The notes beneath the pieces are model-generated. The model ran no database searches. It was given only the letters and a program-made list of their open reading frames with translations, and was not told the DNA's origin. A stretch of 64,000 nt of DNA. It comes from Petrolisthes cinctipes. Its lineage: Eukaryota > Arthropoda > Malacostraca > Decapoda > Porcellanidae. Positions 27,084-39,863 of this stretch are shown here, in pieces. Numbering within the stretch: position 1 is the stretch's first letter; every line of letters starts with the position of its first letter. Location of the stretch: NCBI GenBank assembly GCA_033782935.1, contig JAWQEG010000166.1:648001-712000 (forward strand), in the 5' to 3' direction. A program made the position numbers and the translations under genes.

Positions 27084-29369
27084 CTAGCACTGAGTAGGCA
27101 TGTACAGATCGCTTCTGGGACCCAAAAATATCGAATTTTCGGGTGTCTTGAGCCTGAATTTGGGATATAAACGGGTACATAAGATGCATACATATATTGA
27201 CTTTGGGCACCTAAAATATCGAATTTCAGCATGTTTTGAGCCTGTATTTTGAAAATACTCTAACAGGGAGTAGGCATGTACAGATCGCTTCTGGGACCAA
27301 GAAATATCGAATTTTCGGGTGTTTTGAGCCTGAATTCGAGATATAAACGGGTACAGAAAATGCATGCACATATCGACTTTGGACACCTAAAATATCGATT
27401 TTTAGCATGTTTTGAGCCTATATTTTGAAAACATTCCAGAACTGAGTAGGCATGTACAGATCGCTTCTGGGACTCAAAAATATTAAATTTTCGGGTGTTT
27501 TGTGCCTGAGTTTGGGATATAAACGGGTACAGAAGATGCATACATATATTGACTTTGGGCACCTAAAATATCGAATTTCAGCATGTTTTGGGACTGTATA
27601 TTAAAAATACTCTAACACGGAGTAGGCATGTACAGATCGCCTCTGAGACCAAAAAATATCGAATTTTTTGTGTTTAGAGCCTGAATTTGAGATATAAACG
27701 GGTACAGAAGATGCATGCACATATCGACTTTGGGCACCAAAAATATCGATTTTTAGCATGCTTTGGGCCTATATTTTGAAGATATTCTAGCATTAAGTAG
27801 GTATGTACAGATCGCTTCTGGGACCCAAGAATATCGAATTTTTGAGTGTTTAGAACCTGAATTTGAGATATAAACGGGTACAGAAGATGCATACACTTAT
27901 TGACTTTGGGCACCTAAAATATTGAATTTCAGCATGTTTTGGGCCTGTATTTTGAAAATACTCTAACACGGAGTAGGCATGTACAGATTGCCTCTGAGAC
28001 CAAAAAATATCGAATTTTTTGTGTTTAGAGCCTGAATTTGAGATATAAACGGGTACAGAAGATGCATGCACATATCGACTTTAGGCACCAAAAATATCGA
28101 TTTTTAGCATGCTTTGGGCCTATATTTTGAAGATATTCTAGCATTAAGTAGGTATGTACAGATCGCCTCTGAGACCAAAAAATATCGAATTTTTGAGTGT
28201 TTTGAACCTGAATTTGAGATATAAACGGGTACAGAAGATGCATACACTTATTGACTTTGGGCACCTAAAATATTGAATTTCAGCATGTTTTGGGCCTGTA
28301 TTTTGAAAATACTCTAACACGGAGTAGGCATGTACAGATTGCTTCTGGGACCCAAAAAAAGAGAATATTCGGGTGTTTTGAGCCTGAATTTGGGATAGAA
28401 ACGGGTACAGAAGATACATACACATATTGACTTTGGGCACCTAAAATATCGATTTTTAGCATGTTTTGGGCCTATATTTTGAAAATATTATAGCACTGAG
28501 TAGGCACGTACATGTCGCTTCTGGGACTCAAAAATATTGAAATTTCTGGTGTTTTGTGCCTGAATTTGAGATATAAACGGGTACAAAAGATGTATGCACA
28601 TATCGACTTTTTGCACCTAAAATATCGAATTTGAGCATGTTTTGGGCCTATATTTTGGAAATTTTCTAGCACTGAGTAGGCATGTACAGATCGCTTCTGG
28701 GACCCAAAAATATCGAATTTTCGGGGGTTTTGAGCCTGAACTTGGGATATAAACGGGTACAGAAGATGAATACATATATTGACTTTGGGCACCTAAAATA
28801 TCGATTTTCAGCATGTTTTGGGACTGTATTTTGAAAATACTCTAACACGGAGTAGGCATGTACAGATCGCCTCTGAGACCAAAAAATATCGAATTTTTGG
28901 GTGTTTAGAGCCTGAATTTGAGATATAAACGGGTACATAAGATGCATGCACATATCGACTTTGGGCACCAAAAATATCGATTTTTAGCATGCTATGGTCT
29001 TATATTTTGAAGATATTCTAGCACTGAGTAGGCATGTACAGATCGCTTCTGGGACCCAAAAATATCTAATTTTCGAGTGTTTTGAATCTGAATTTGAGAT
29101 ATAAACGGGTGCAGAAGATGCATGCACATATCGACTTTTTGCACCTAAAATATCGATTTTGAGCATGTTTAGGGTCTGTATCTTGAAAATATTCTAGCAA
29201 GGACTAGGCATGTACAGATCGCTTCTGGGACCCAAAAATATCGAATTTTTGGGTGTTTTGAGCCTGAATTCGAGATATAAACGGGTACAGAAGATGCATG
29301 CACATATCGACTTTGGACACCTAAAATATCGATTTTTAGCATGTTTTGGGCCTATATTTTGAAAATATT
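27084..29369 (+). repeat. Module T, copy of 13 monomers (2,286 bp)
   Basis: The first monomers (27084-27500) repeat near-identically at 29370-29786, 2,286 bp on. The copy lacks one monomer of the full 14-mer: at about 27507 the text passes from tttgtgcctga directly to gtttgggatat, which in the other copies belong to consecutive monomers. After that point the offset to the next copy becomes 2,461 bp (27674 against 30135), and to the complete copy 20,404 bp (27674 against 48078). Confidence 0.82.
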
Positions 29370-31000
29370 CTAGCACTGAGTAGGCATGTACAGATCGCTT
29401 CTGGGACCCAAAAATATCGAATTTTCGGGTGTCTTGAGCCTGAATTTGGGATATAAACGGGTACATAAGATGCATACATATATTGACTTTGGGCACCTAA
29501 AATATCGAATTTCAGCATGTTTTGAGCCTGTATTTTGAAAATACTCTAACAGGGAGTAGGCATGTACAGATCGCTTCTGGGACCAAGAAATATCGAATTT
29601 TCGGGTGTTTTGAGCCTGAATTCGAGATATAAACGGGTACAGAAAATGCATGCACATATCGACTTTGGACACCTAAAATATCGATTTTTAGCATGTTTTG
29701 AGCCTATATTTTGAAAACATTCCAGAACTGAGTAGGCATGTACAGATCGCTTCTGGGACTCAAAAATATTAAATTTTCGGGTGTTTTGTGCCTGAATTTG
29801 AGATATAAACGGGTACAGAAGATGATTAACATATCGACTTTTTGCACCTAAAATATCGATTTTGAGCATGTTTTGGGCCTATATTTTGGAAATTTTCTAG
29901 CACTGAGTAGGCATGTACAGATCGCTTCTGGGACCCAAAAATATCGGATTTTCGGGTGTTTTGAGCCTGAGTTTGGGATATAAACGGGTACAGAAGATGC
30001 ATACATATATTGACTTTGGGCACCTAAAATATCGAATTTCAGCATGTTTTGGGACTGTATATTAAAAATACTCTAACACGGAGTAGGCATGTACAGATCG
30101 CCTCTGAGACCAAAAAATATCGAATTTTTTGTGTTTAGAGCCTGAATTTGAGATATAAACGGGTACAGAAGATGCATGCACATATCGACTTTGGGCACCA
30201 AAAATATCGATTTTTAGCATGCTTTGGGCCTATATTTTGAAGATATTTTAGCATTAAGTAGGTATGTACAGATCGCTTCTGGGACCCAAGAATATCGAAT
30301 TTTTGAGTGTTTTGAACCTGAATTTGAGATATAAACGGGTACAGAAGATGCATACACTTATTGACTTTGGGCACCTAAAATATTGAATTTCAGCATGTTT
30401 TGGGCCTGTATTTTGAAAATACTCTAACACGGAGTAGGCATGTACAGATTGCCTCTGAGACCAAAAAATATCGAATTTTTTGTGTTTAGAGCCTGAATTT
30501 GAGATATAAACGGGTACAAAAGATGTATGCACATATCGACTTTTTGCACCTAAAATAACGAATTTGAGCATGTTTTGGGCCTATATTTTGGAAATTTTCT
30601 AGCACTGAGTAGGCATGTACAGATCGCTTCTGGGACCCAAAAATATCGAATTTTCGGGGGTTTTGAGCCTGAACTTGGAATATAAAAGGGTACAGAAGAT
30701 GAATACATATATTGACTTTGGGCACCTAAAATATCGATTTTCAGCATGTTTTGGGACTGTATTTTGAAAATACTCTAACACGGAGTAGGCATGTACAGAT
30801 CGCCTCTGGGACCAAAAAATATCGAATTTTTGGGTGTTTAGAGCCTGAATTTGAAATATAAACGGGTACATAAGATGCATGCACATATCGACTTTGGACA
30901 CCTAAAATATCAATTTTTAGCATGCTATGGGCTTATATTTTGAAGATATTCTAGCACTGAGTAGGCATGTACAGATCGCTTCTGGGACCCAAAAATATCG
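29370..31000 (+). repeat. Module T, shortened copy, start of the 7,564-bp super-repeat
   Basis: Starts like 27084 and 36934 and runs collinear with the preceding copy at +2,461 bp until about 30490. It then jumps to match 28617-29000 at +1,933 bp, so three monomers (528 bp) are missing. From 29370 the sequence is also collinear with 36934 onward at 7,564 bp, apart from a patch at 30.49-31.08 kb that differs from 38.05-38.64 kb. Confidence 0.8.
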
Positions 31001-31136
31001 AATTTTCGAGTGTTTTGAATCTGAATTTGAGATATAAACGGGTACAAAAGATGCATGCACATATCGACTTTTTGCACCTAAAATATCGATTTTGAGCATG
31101 TTTAGGGTCTGTATCTTGAAAATATTCTAGCAAGGA

Positions 31137-31224
31137 GTAGGCATGTACAGATCGCTTCTGGGACCCAAAAATATCGAATTTTCGGGTGTTTTGAGCCTGA
31201 ATTCGAGATATAAACGGGTACAGA
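31137..31224 (+). repeat. Half-monomer A (88 bp) of the reference monomer
   Basis: First half of the monomer. Aligned without gaps to the second half, matching landmarks fall at the same offsets: gcatgtacagatcg against gcatgcacatatcg, ctgggaccc against ttgggcacc, aaaatatcga in both, tgttttgagcct against tgttttgggcct, ending in acaga against actga. In the consensus I count 60 identical positions of 88 (about 68%). This points to duplication of an ancestral 88-bp unit before the present array expanded. Confidence 0.8.
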
Positions 31225-31227
31225 AGA

Positions 31228-31235
31228 TGCATGCA
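31228..31235. other. Perfect 8-bp palindrome in half-monomer B
   Basis: The sequence tgcatgca is self-complementary and lies just before catatcgac. It is present in many monomers and altered in others to gcatacac, gcttatat or gattaaca. Half A has the related, imperfect ggcatgtac at the equivalent place. Short dyads are frequent in centromere satellites that lack CENP-B boxes; a role here is not demonstrated. Confidence 0.6.
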
Positions 31236-31260
31236 CATATCGACTTTGGACACCTAAAAT

Positions 31261-31266
31261 ATCGAT
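31261..31266. other. AT-rich dyad core (atcgat) in half-monomer B
   Basis: The block ctaaaatatcgattttt has a dyad around atcgat flanked by A-runs and T-runs. Half A carries the matching aaaaatatcgaatttt 87-88 bp earlier. The array therefore has an AT-rich, bend-prone dyad about every 88 bp, that is, two per nucleosome-length monomer. Confidence 0.55.
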
Positions 31267-32300
31267 TTTTAGCATGTTTTAAGCCTATATTTTGAAAACA
31301 TTCTAGAACTGAGTAGTCATGTACAGATCGTTTCTGGGACCCAAAAATATCGAATTTTCGGGTGTTTTGAGCCCAAATTTGAGATATAAACGGGTACAGA
31401 AGATGCATACACATATTGACTTTGGGCACCTAAAATATCGAATTTCAGCATGTTTTGGGCCTGTATTTTGAAAATACTCTAACAGGGAGTAGGCATGTAC
31501 AGATCGGTTCTGGGACCCAAAAATATCGGAATTTCGGGTGTTTTTGAGCCTGAATTTAAGATATAAACGGGTACAGAAGATGCATGCTTATATCGACTTT
31601 TTGCACCAAAAATATCAATTTTCAGAATGTTTTGGGTCTGTATCTTGAAAACATTCTAGCAAGGAGTAGGCATGTCTAGATTGCTTCTGGGACCCAAAAA
31701 TATAGAATTTTCGGGTGTTTTGAGCCTGAATTCGAGATATAAACGGGTACAGAAGATTCATACACATATTGACTTTGGGCACCTAAAATATCGATTTTTA
31801 GCATGTTTTGGGCCTATATTTTGAAAATATTCTAGCACTGAGTAGGCATGTACAGATCGCTTCTAGGACCCAAAAATATCGAATTTTCGAGTGTTTTGAA
31901 CCTGAATTTGAGATATAAACAGGTACAGAAGATGCATGCACATATCGACTTTTGCACCTAAAATATCGATTTTGAGCATGTTTAGGGTCTGTATCTTGAA
32001 AATATTCTAGCAAGGAGTAGGCATGTACAGATAGCTTCTGGGACCCAAAAATATCGAATTTTCGGGTGTTTTGAGCCTGAATATGAGATATAAACGGGTA
32101 CAGAAGATGCATACACATATTGACTTTGGGCACCTAAAATATCGAATTTCAGCATGTTTTGAGCGTGTATTTTGAAAATACTCTAACAGGGAGTAGGCAT
32201 GTACAGATCGCTTCTGGGACCCATAAATATCGAATTTTCGGGTGTTTTGAGCCTGAATATGATATATAAACGGGTACAGAAGATGCATGCACATATCGAC

Positions 32301-33341
32301 TTTGGGCACCAAAAATATCGATTTTTAGCATGCTTTGGGCCTATATTTTGAAGATATTCAAGCACTGAGTAGGCACGTACAGATCGTTTCTGGGACTCAA
32401 AAATATTGAACTTTCGGGTGTTTTGAGCCTGAATATGAGATATAAACGGGTACAGAAGATGCTTACACATATTGACTTTGGGCACCTAAAATATCGAATT
32501 TTAGCATGTTTTGGGCCTGTATTTTGAAAATACTCTAACAGGAAGTAGGCATGTACAGATCGCTTCTGGGACCCAAAAATATCGGATTTTCGGGTGTTTT
32601 GAGCCTGAGTTTGGGATATAAACGGGTAAAGCAGATGCATACACATATTGACTTTAGGCACCTAATATATCAAATTTTAGCATGTTTTAGGCCTGTATAT
32701 TGAAAATACTCTAAAACGGAGTAGGCATGTACAGATCGTTTCTGGGACCCAAAAATATCGAATTTTCGGGTGTTTAGAGCCTGAATTTGAGATATAAACG
32801 GGTACAGAAGATGCATGCACATATTGACTTTGGGCACCTAAAATAACGAATTTCAGCATGTTTTGGGCTTGTATTTTGAAAACACTCTAACACGGAGTAG
32901 GCATGTACAGATCGCTTATGGGACCCAAAAATATCGGATTTTCGGGTGTTTTGACCCTGAATTTAAGATATAAACGGGTATAGAAGATGCATGCTTATAT
33001 CGACTTTTTGCACCAAAAATATCAATTTTCAGAATGTTTTGGGTCTGTATCTTGAAAACATTCTAGCAAGGAGTAGGCATGTCTAGATTGCTTCTGTGAC
33101 CGAAAAATATAGAATTTTCGGGTGTTTTGAGCCTGAATTTGGGATATAAACGGGTATAGAAGATGCATATACATATTGACTTGAGGCACCTATAATATCG
33201 ATTTTTAGCATGTTTTGCGAATTACTTTTTAAAAATATTCTAGCACTGAGTAGGCATGTACAGATCGCTTCTGGGACCCAAAAATATCGAATTTTCGGGT
33301 ATCTTGAGCCTGAATTTGGGATATAAACGGGTACAGAAGAT
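32301..33341 (+). repeat. Module S, copy 3
   Basis: Matches 13.5-14.5 kb at 18,812 bp and 39.87-40.9 kb at 7,564 bp, with the S tracers caggaagtaggc (32538), cctaatatatcaaattt (32661) and the class U end (33217). The change cctaaaataacgaattt at 32838 is shared with 40402 but not with 14029, so copies 3 and 4 are the closer pair. Confidence 0.82.
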
Positions 33342-36300
33342 GCATACATATATTGACTTTGGGCACCTAAAATATCGAATTTCAGCATGTTTTGAGCCTG
33401 TATTTTGAAAATACTCTAACAGGGAGTAGGCATGTACAGATCGCTTCTAGGACCCAAAAATATCGAATTTTCGGGTGTTTTGAGCCTGAATTCGAGATAT
33501 AAACGGGTACAGAAGATGCATGCACATATCGACTTTGGACACCTAAAATATCGATTTTTAGCATGTTTTGAGCCTATATTTTGAAAACATTCAAGAACTG
33601 AGTAGGCATGTACAAATCGCTTCTGGGACTCAAAAATATTAAATTTTCGGGTGTTTTGTGCCTGAATTTGAGATATAAACGGGTACAGAAGATGATTAAC
33701 ATATCGACTTTTTGCACCTAAAATATCGATTTTGAGCATGTTTTGGGCCTATATTTTTTAAATTTTCTAGCACTGAGTAGGCATGTACAGATCGCTTCTG
33801 GGACCCAAAAATATCGGATTTTCGGGTGTTTTGAGCCTGAGTTTGGGATATAAACGGGTACAGAAGATGCATACATATATTGACTTTGGGCACCTAAAAT
33901 ATCGAATTTCAGCATGTTTTGGACTGTATATTGAAAATACTCTAACACGGAGTAGGCATGTACAGATCGCATCTGAGACCAAAAAATATCGAATTTTTTG
34001 TGTTTAGAGCCTGAATTTGAGATATAAACGGGTACAGAAGATGCATGCACATATCGACTTTGGGCACCAAAAATATCGATTTTTAGCATGCTTTGGGCCT
34101 ATATTTTGAAGATATTCTAGCATTAAGTAGGTATGTACAGATCGCTTCTGAGACCCAAGAATATCGAATTTTCGAGTGTTTTGAACCTGAATTTGAGATA
34201 TAAACGGGTACAGAAGATGCATGCACATATCGACGTTTTGCACCTAAAATATCGATTTTGAGCATGTTTAGGGTCTGCATCTTAAAAACATTCTAGCAAG
34301 GAGTAGGCATGTACAGATCGCTTCTGGGACCCAAAAATATCGAAGTATCGGGTGTTTTGAGCCTGAATATGAGATATAAACGGGTACAGATGAGGCATAC
34401 ACTTATTGACTTTGGGCACCTAAAATATAGATTTTCAGCATGTTTTGGGCCTGTATTTTGAAAATACTCTAACACGGAGTAGGCATGTACAGATTGCTTC
34501 TGGGACCCAAAAATAGAGAATATTCGGGTATTTTGAGCCTGAATTTGGGATAGAAACGGGTACAGAAGATACATACACATATTGACTTTGGGCACCTAAA
34601 ATATCGATTTTTAGCATGTTTTGGGCCTATATTTTGAAAATATTCTAGCACTGAGTAGGCACGTACAGATCGCTTCTGGGACTCAAAAATATTGAACTTT
34701 CTGGTGTTTTGTGCCAGAATTTGAGATATAAACGGGTAAAGAAGATGCATACTTAAATCGACTTTTTGCACAAAAAATATCGATTTTCAGAATGTTTTGA
34801 GTCTGTATCTTGAAAACATTCTAACACGGAGTAGGCATGTACAGATTGCTTCTGGGACCCAAAAATAGAGAATATTCGGGTGTTTTGAGCCAGAATTTGG
34901 GATATAAACGGGTACAGAAGATGAATACATATATTGACTTTGGGCACCTAAAATATCGATTTTCTACATGTTTTGGGACTGTATTTTGAAAATACTCTAA
35001 CACGGAGTAGGCATGTACAGATCGCCCCTGGGACCAAAAAATATCGAATTTTTGGGTGTTTAGAGCCTGAATTTGAGATATAAACGGGTACAGAAGATGC
35101 ATGCACATATCGACTTTGGGCACTAAAAATATCGATTTTTAGCATGCTTTGGGCCTATATTTTGAAGATATTCTAGCATTAAGTAGGTATGTACAGATCG
35201 CTTCTGGGACCCAAAAATATCGACTTTTCGAGTGTTTTGAACCTGAATTTGAGATATAAACGGGTACAGAAGATGCATGCACATATCGACGTTTTGCACC
35301 TAAAATATCGATTTTGAGCATGTTTAGGGTCTGCATCTTGAAAACATTCTAGCAAGGAGTAGGCATGTACAGATCGCTTCTGGGACCCAAAAATATCGAA
35401 GTATTGGGTGTTTTGAGCCAGAATTTGGGATATAAACGGGTATAGAAGATGCATACACATATTGACTTTAGGCACCTAAAATATCGATTTTTAGCATGTT
35501 TTGCGCCTTTATTTTAAAAATATTTTAGCACTAAATAGGCATGTACAGATCGCTTCTGGGACCCAAAAATATCGGATTTTCGGGTGTTTTGAGCCTGAAT
35601 TTAAGATATAAACGGGTATAGAAGATGCATGCTTATATCGACTTTTTGCACCAAAAATATCAATTTTCAGAATGTTTTGGGTCTGTATCTTGAAAACATT
35701 CTAGCAAGGAGTAGGCATGTCTAGTTTGCTTCTGTGACCGAAAAATATAGAATTTTCGGGTGTTTTGAGCCTGAATTTGGGATTTAAACGGGTATAGAAG
35801 ATGCATATACATATTGACTTTAGGCACCTAAAATATCGATTTTTAGCATGTTTTGCGAATTACTTTTTAAAAATATTCTAGCACTGAGTAGGCATGTACA
35901 GATCGCTTCTGGGAACCAAAAATATCGAATTTTCGGGTATCTTGAGCCTGAATTTGGGATATAAACGGGTACAGAAGATGCATAAATATATTGACTTTGG
36001 GCACCTAAAATATCGAATTTCAGCATGTTTTGAGCCTGTATTTTGAAAATACTCTAACAGTGAGTAGGCATGTACAGATCGCTTCTAGGACCCAAAAATA
36101 TCGAATTTTCGGGTGTTTTGAGCCTGAATTCGAGATATAAACGGGTACAGAAGATGCATGCACATATCGACTTTGGACACCTAAAATATCGATTTTTAGC
36201 ATGTTTTGAGCCTATATTTTGAAAACATTCTAGAACTGAGTAGGCATGTACAGATCGCTTCTGGGACCCAAAAATATCGAATTTTCGGGGGTTTTGAGCC

Positions 36301-36933
36301 TGAATTCTAGATATAAACGAGTACAGAAGATGCATACATATATTGACTTTTTGCACCTAAAATATCGATTTTCAGCATGTTTTGGGACTGTATTTTGAAA
36401 ATACTCAAACACGGAGTAGGCATGTACAGATCGCCTCTTGGAACAAAAAATATCGAATTTTTGGGTGCTTAGAGCCTGAATTTGAGATATAAACGGGTAC
36501 TGAAGATGCATGCACATATCGACTTTGGGCACCAAAATTATCGATTTTTAGCATGCTTTGGGCCTATATTTTGAAGATATTCTAGCACTGAGTAGGCATG
36601 TACAGATCAATTCGTGGACCCAAAAATATCGAATTTTCGAGTGTTTTGAACCTGAATTTGAGATATAAACGGTTACAGAAGATGCATGCACATATCGACT
36701 TTTGCACCTAAAAAATCGATTTTGAACATGTTTAGGGTCTGTATCTTGAAAATATTCTAGCAAGGAGTAGGCATGTACAGATCACTTCTGGGACCCAAAA
36801 ATATCGAAGTTTCGGGTGTTTTGATAATGAATTTGGGATATAAACGGGTACAGAAGATACATACACATATTGACTTAGGGCACCTAAAATATCGATTTTT
36901 AGCAATGTTTTGGGCCTATATTATGAAAATATT
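33342..36933 (+). repeat. Module R, copy 2
   Basis: Collinear with 21.03-24.95 kb (minus the 1,056-bp duplication) and with 40.9-44.35 kb (7,564 bp, then 8,092 bp after 35.5 kb because of a 3-monomer gain in the later copy). 36230-36933 matches 46608-47311 at 10,378 bp, so this copy lacks the 13 monomers found at about 44.35-46.6 kb. The class U end recurs at 35854. Confidence 0.82.
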
Positions 36934-38640
36934 CTAGCACTGAGTAGGCATGTACAGATCGCTTCTGGGACCCAAAAATATCGAATTTTCGGGTGTCTTG
37001 AGCCTGAATTTGGGATATAAACGGGTACATAAGATGCATACATATATTGACTTTGGGCACCTAAAATATCGAATTTCAGCATGTTTTGAGCCTGTATTTT
37101 GAAAATACTCTAACAGGGAGTAGGCATGTACAGATCGCTTCTGGGACCAAGAAATATCGAATTTTCGGGTGTTTTGAGCCTGAATTCGAGATATAAACGG
37201 GTACAGAAAATGCATGCACATATCGACTTTGGACACCTAAAATATCGATTTTTAGCATGTTTTGAGCCTATATTTTGAAAACATTCCAGAACTGAGTAGG
37301 CATGTACAGATCGCTTCTGGGACTCAAAAATATTAAATTTTCGGGTGTTTTGTGCCTGAATTTGAGATATAAACGGGTACAGAAGATGATTAACATATCG
37401 ACTTTTTGCACCTAAAATATAGATTTTGAGCATGTTTTGGGCCTATATTTTGGAAATTTTCTAGCACTGAGTAGGCATGTACAGATCGCTTCTGGGACCC
37501 AAAAATATCGGATTTTCGGGTGTTTTGAGCCTGAGTTTGGGATATAAACGGGTACAGAAGATGCATACATATATTGACTTTGGGCACCTAAAATATCGAA
37601 TTTCAGCATGTTTTGGGACTGTATATTAAAAATACTCTAACACGGAGTAGGCATGTACAGATCGCCTCTGAGACCAAAAAATATCGAATTTTTTGTGTTT
37701 AGAGCCTGAATTTGAGATATAAACGGGTACAGAAGATGCATGCACATATCGACTTTGGGCACCAAAAATATCGATTTTTAGCATGCTTTGGGCCTATATT
37801 TTGAAGATATTCTAGCATTAAGTAGGTATGTACAGATCGCTTCTGGGACCCAAGAATATCGAATTTTTGAGTGTTTTGAACCTGAATTTGAGATATAAAC
37901 GGGTACAGAAGATGCATACACTTATTGACTTTGGGCACCTAAAATATTGAATTTCAGCATGTTTTGGGCCTGTATTTTGAAAATACTCTAACACGGAGTA
38001 GGCATGTACAGATTGCCTCTGAGACCAAAAAATATCGAATTTTTTGTGTTTAGAGCCTGAATTTGAGATATAAACGGGTACAGAAGATGCATGCACATAT
38101 CGACTTTGGGCACCAAAAATATCGATTTTTAGCATGCTTTGGGCCTATATTTTGAAGATATTCTAGCATTAAGTAGGTATGTACAGATCGCTTCTGGGAC
38201 CCAAGAATATCGAATTTTTGAGTGTTTTGAACCTGAATTTGAGATATAAACGGGTACAGAAGATGCATACACTTATTGACTTTGGGCACCTAAAATATTG
38301 AATTTCAGCATGTTTTGGGCCTGTATTTTGAAAATACTCTAACACGGAGTAGGCATGTACAGATTGCTTCTGGGACCCAAAAAAAGAGAATATTCGGGTG
38401 TTTTGAGCCTGAATTTGGGATAGAAACGGGTACAGAAGATACATACACATATTGACTTTGGGCACCTAAAATATCGATTTTTAGCATGTTTTGGGCCTAT
38501 ATTTTGAAAATATTCTAGCACTGAGTAGGCACGTACATGTCGCTTCTGGGACTCAAAAATATTGAACTTTCTGGTGTTTTGTGCCTGAATTTGAGGTATA
38601 AACGGGTACAAAAGATGCATGCACATATCGACTTTTTGCA
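36934..38640 (+). repeat. Module T, copy at the start of the second super-repeat
   Basis: Collinear with 29370 onward (7,564 bp) and with 47312 onward (10,378 bp). Its end is a hybrid: the reverse-complement reading of 38515-38600 follows the 48.9-kb copy, and from about 38640 the text follows 31076. The crossover lies inside cctaaaatatcgattttgag and skips the W-X-Y monomers that end the complete T unit. Confidence 0.8.
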
Positions 38641-39863
38641 CCTAAAATATCGATTTTGAGCATGTTTAGGGTCTGTATCTTGAAAATATTCTAGCAAGGA
38701 GTAGGCATGTACAGATCGCTTCTGGGACCCAAAAATATCGAATTTTCGGGTGTTTTGAGCCTGAATTCGAGATATAAACGGGTACAGAAGATGCATGCAC
38801 ATATCGACTTTGGACACCTAAAATATCGATTTTTAGCATGTTTTAAGCCTATATTTTGAAAACATTCTAGAACTGAGTAGTCATGTACAGATCGTTTCTG
38901 GGACCCAAAAATATCGAATTTTCGGGTGTTTTGAGCCCAAATTTGAGATATAAACGGGTACAGAAGATGCATGCACATATTGACTTTGGGCACCTAAAAT
39001 ATCGAATTTCAGCATGTTTTGGGCCTGTATTTTGAAAATACTCTAACAGGGAGTAGGCATGTACAGATCGGTTCTGGGACCCAAAAATATCGGAATTTCG
39101 GGTGTTTTTGAGCCTGAATTTAAGATATAAACGGGTACAGAAGATGCATGCTTATATCGACTTTTTGCACCAAAAATATCAATTTTCAGAATGTTTTGGG
39201 TCTGTATCTTGAAAACATTCTAGCAAGGAGTAGGCATGTCTAGATTGCTTCTGGGACCCAAAAATATAGAATTTTCGGGTGTTTTGAGCCTGAATTCGAG
39301 ATATAAACGGGTACAGAAGATTCATACACATATTGACTTTGGGCACCTAAAATATCGATTTTTAGCATGTTTTGGGCCTATATTTTGAAAATATTCTAGC
39401 ACTGAGTAGGCATGTACAGATCGCTTCTAGGACCCAAAAATATCGAATTTTCGAGTGTTTTGAACCTGAATTTGAGATATAAACAGGTACAGAAGATGCA
39501 TGCACATATCGACTTTTGCACCTAAAATATCGATTTTGAGCATGTTTAGGTTCTGTATCTTGAAAATATTCTAGCAAGGAGTAGGCATGTACAGATAGCT
39601 TCTGGGACCCAAAAATATCGAATTTTCGGGTGTTTTGAGCCTGAATATGAGATATAAACGGGTACAGAAGATGCATACACATATTGACTTTGGGCACCTA
39701 AAATATCGAATTTCAGCATGTTTTGAGCGTGTATTTTGAAAATACTCTAACAGGGAGTAGGCATGTACAGATCGCTTCTGGGACCCAAAAATATCGAATT
39801 TTCGGGTGTTTTGAGCCTGAATATGATATATAAACGGGTACAGAAGATGCATGCACATATCGA
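38641..39863 (+). repeat. Module P, copy 3, with linker monomers
   Basis: Near-identical to 31077-32299 at 7,564 bp, including gtagtcatgtacag (38878), ttttgagcccaaatttgag (38930) and cagatcggttctggg (39064). Differences are few, for example aggttctgtatcttg at 39549 against agggtctgtatcttg at 31985. Confidence 0.82.

Larger units (their letters stand above)
31137..31312 (+). repeat. Reference 176-bp monomer
   Basis: This copy is close to the consensus I derived by eye and is exactly 176 bp from one gtagg start to the next. It has about six CpG sites (in atcgc, atcga, ttcgg, aacgg, atcgac, atcgat) and two AT-rich cores built on aatatcga, at about positions 35 and 123. Variation between copies is concentrated at the CpG sites, at the tract after gatgcat (gcacatatcg, acacatattg, acatatattg, gcttatatcg), and in the last 30 bases, which define the monomer classes. 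Because 176 is not a multiple of three, the reading frame changes at every monomer boundary. Confidence 0.93.
31225..31312 (+). repeat. Half-monomer B (88 bp) of the reference monomer
   Basis: Second half of the monomer, related to half A at about 68% by gap-free visual alignment of the consensus. Its 3' third (after gggcct) is the most class-specific part of the monomer and is where half A reads tgaatttgagatataaac. All block offsets I could measure are near-multiples of 176 and none is an odd multiple of 88, so exchange now runs on the full dimer. Confidence 0.8.
31001..32300 (+). repeat. Module P, copy 2, with linker monomers
   Basis: Collinear with 38565-39864 at 7,564 bp and, up to 31.83 kb, with 16.4-17.25 kb at 14,588 bp. 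Tracers are gtagtcatgtacagatcg (31314, shared with 38878), ttttgagcccaaatttgag, and cagatcggttctggg (31500, shared with 39064). The linker at 31.8-32.3 kb resembles the right end of module Q, with gatagcttctggg at 32030. Confidence 0.8.

Noticed and set aside
31137..31312. CENP-B box in the monomer
   Set aside because: The nearest candidate is ttcgagatataaacggg in some monomers, but the spacing between ttcg and cggg is 9 bases instead of 7, and most monomers have tttgag instead of ttcgag. No monomer I checked fits the core pattern.
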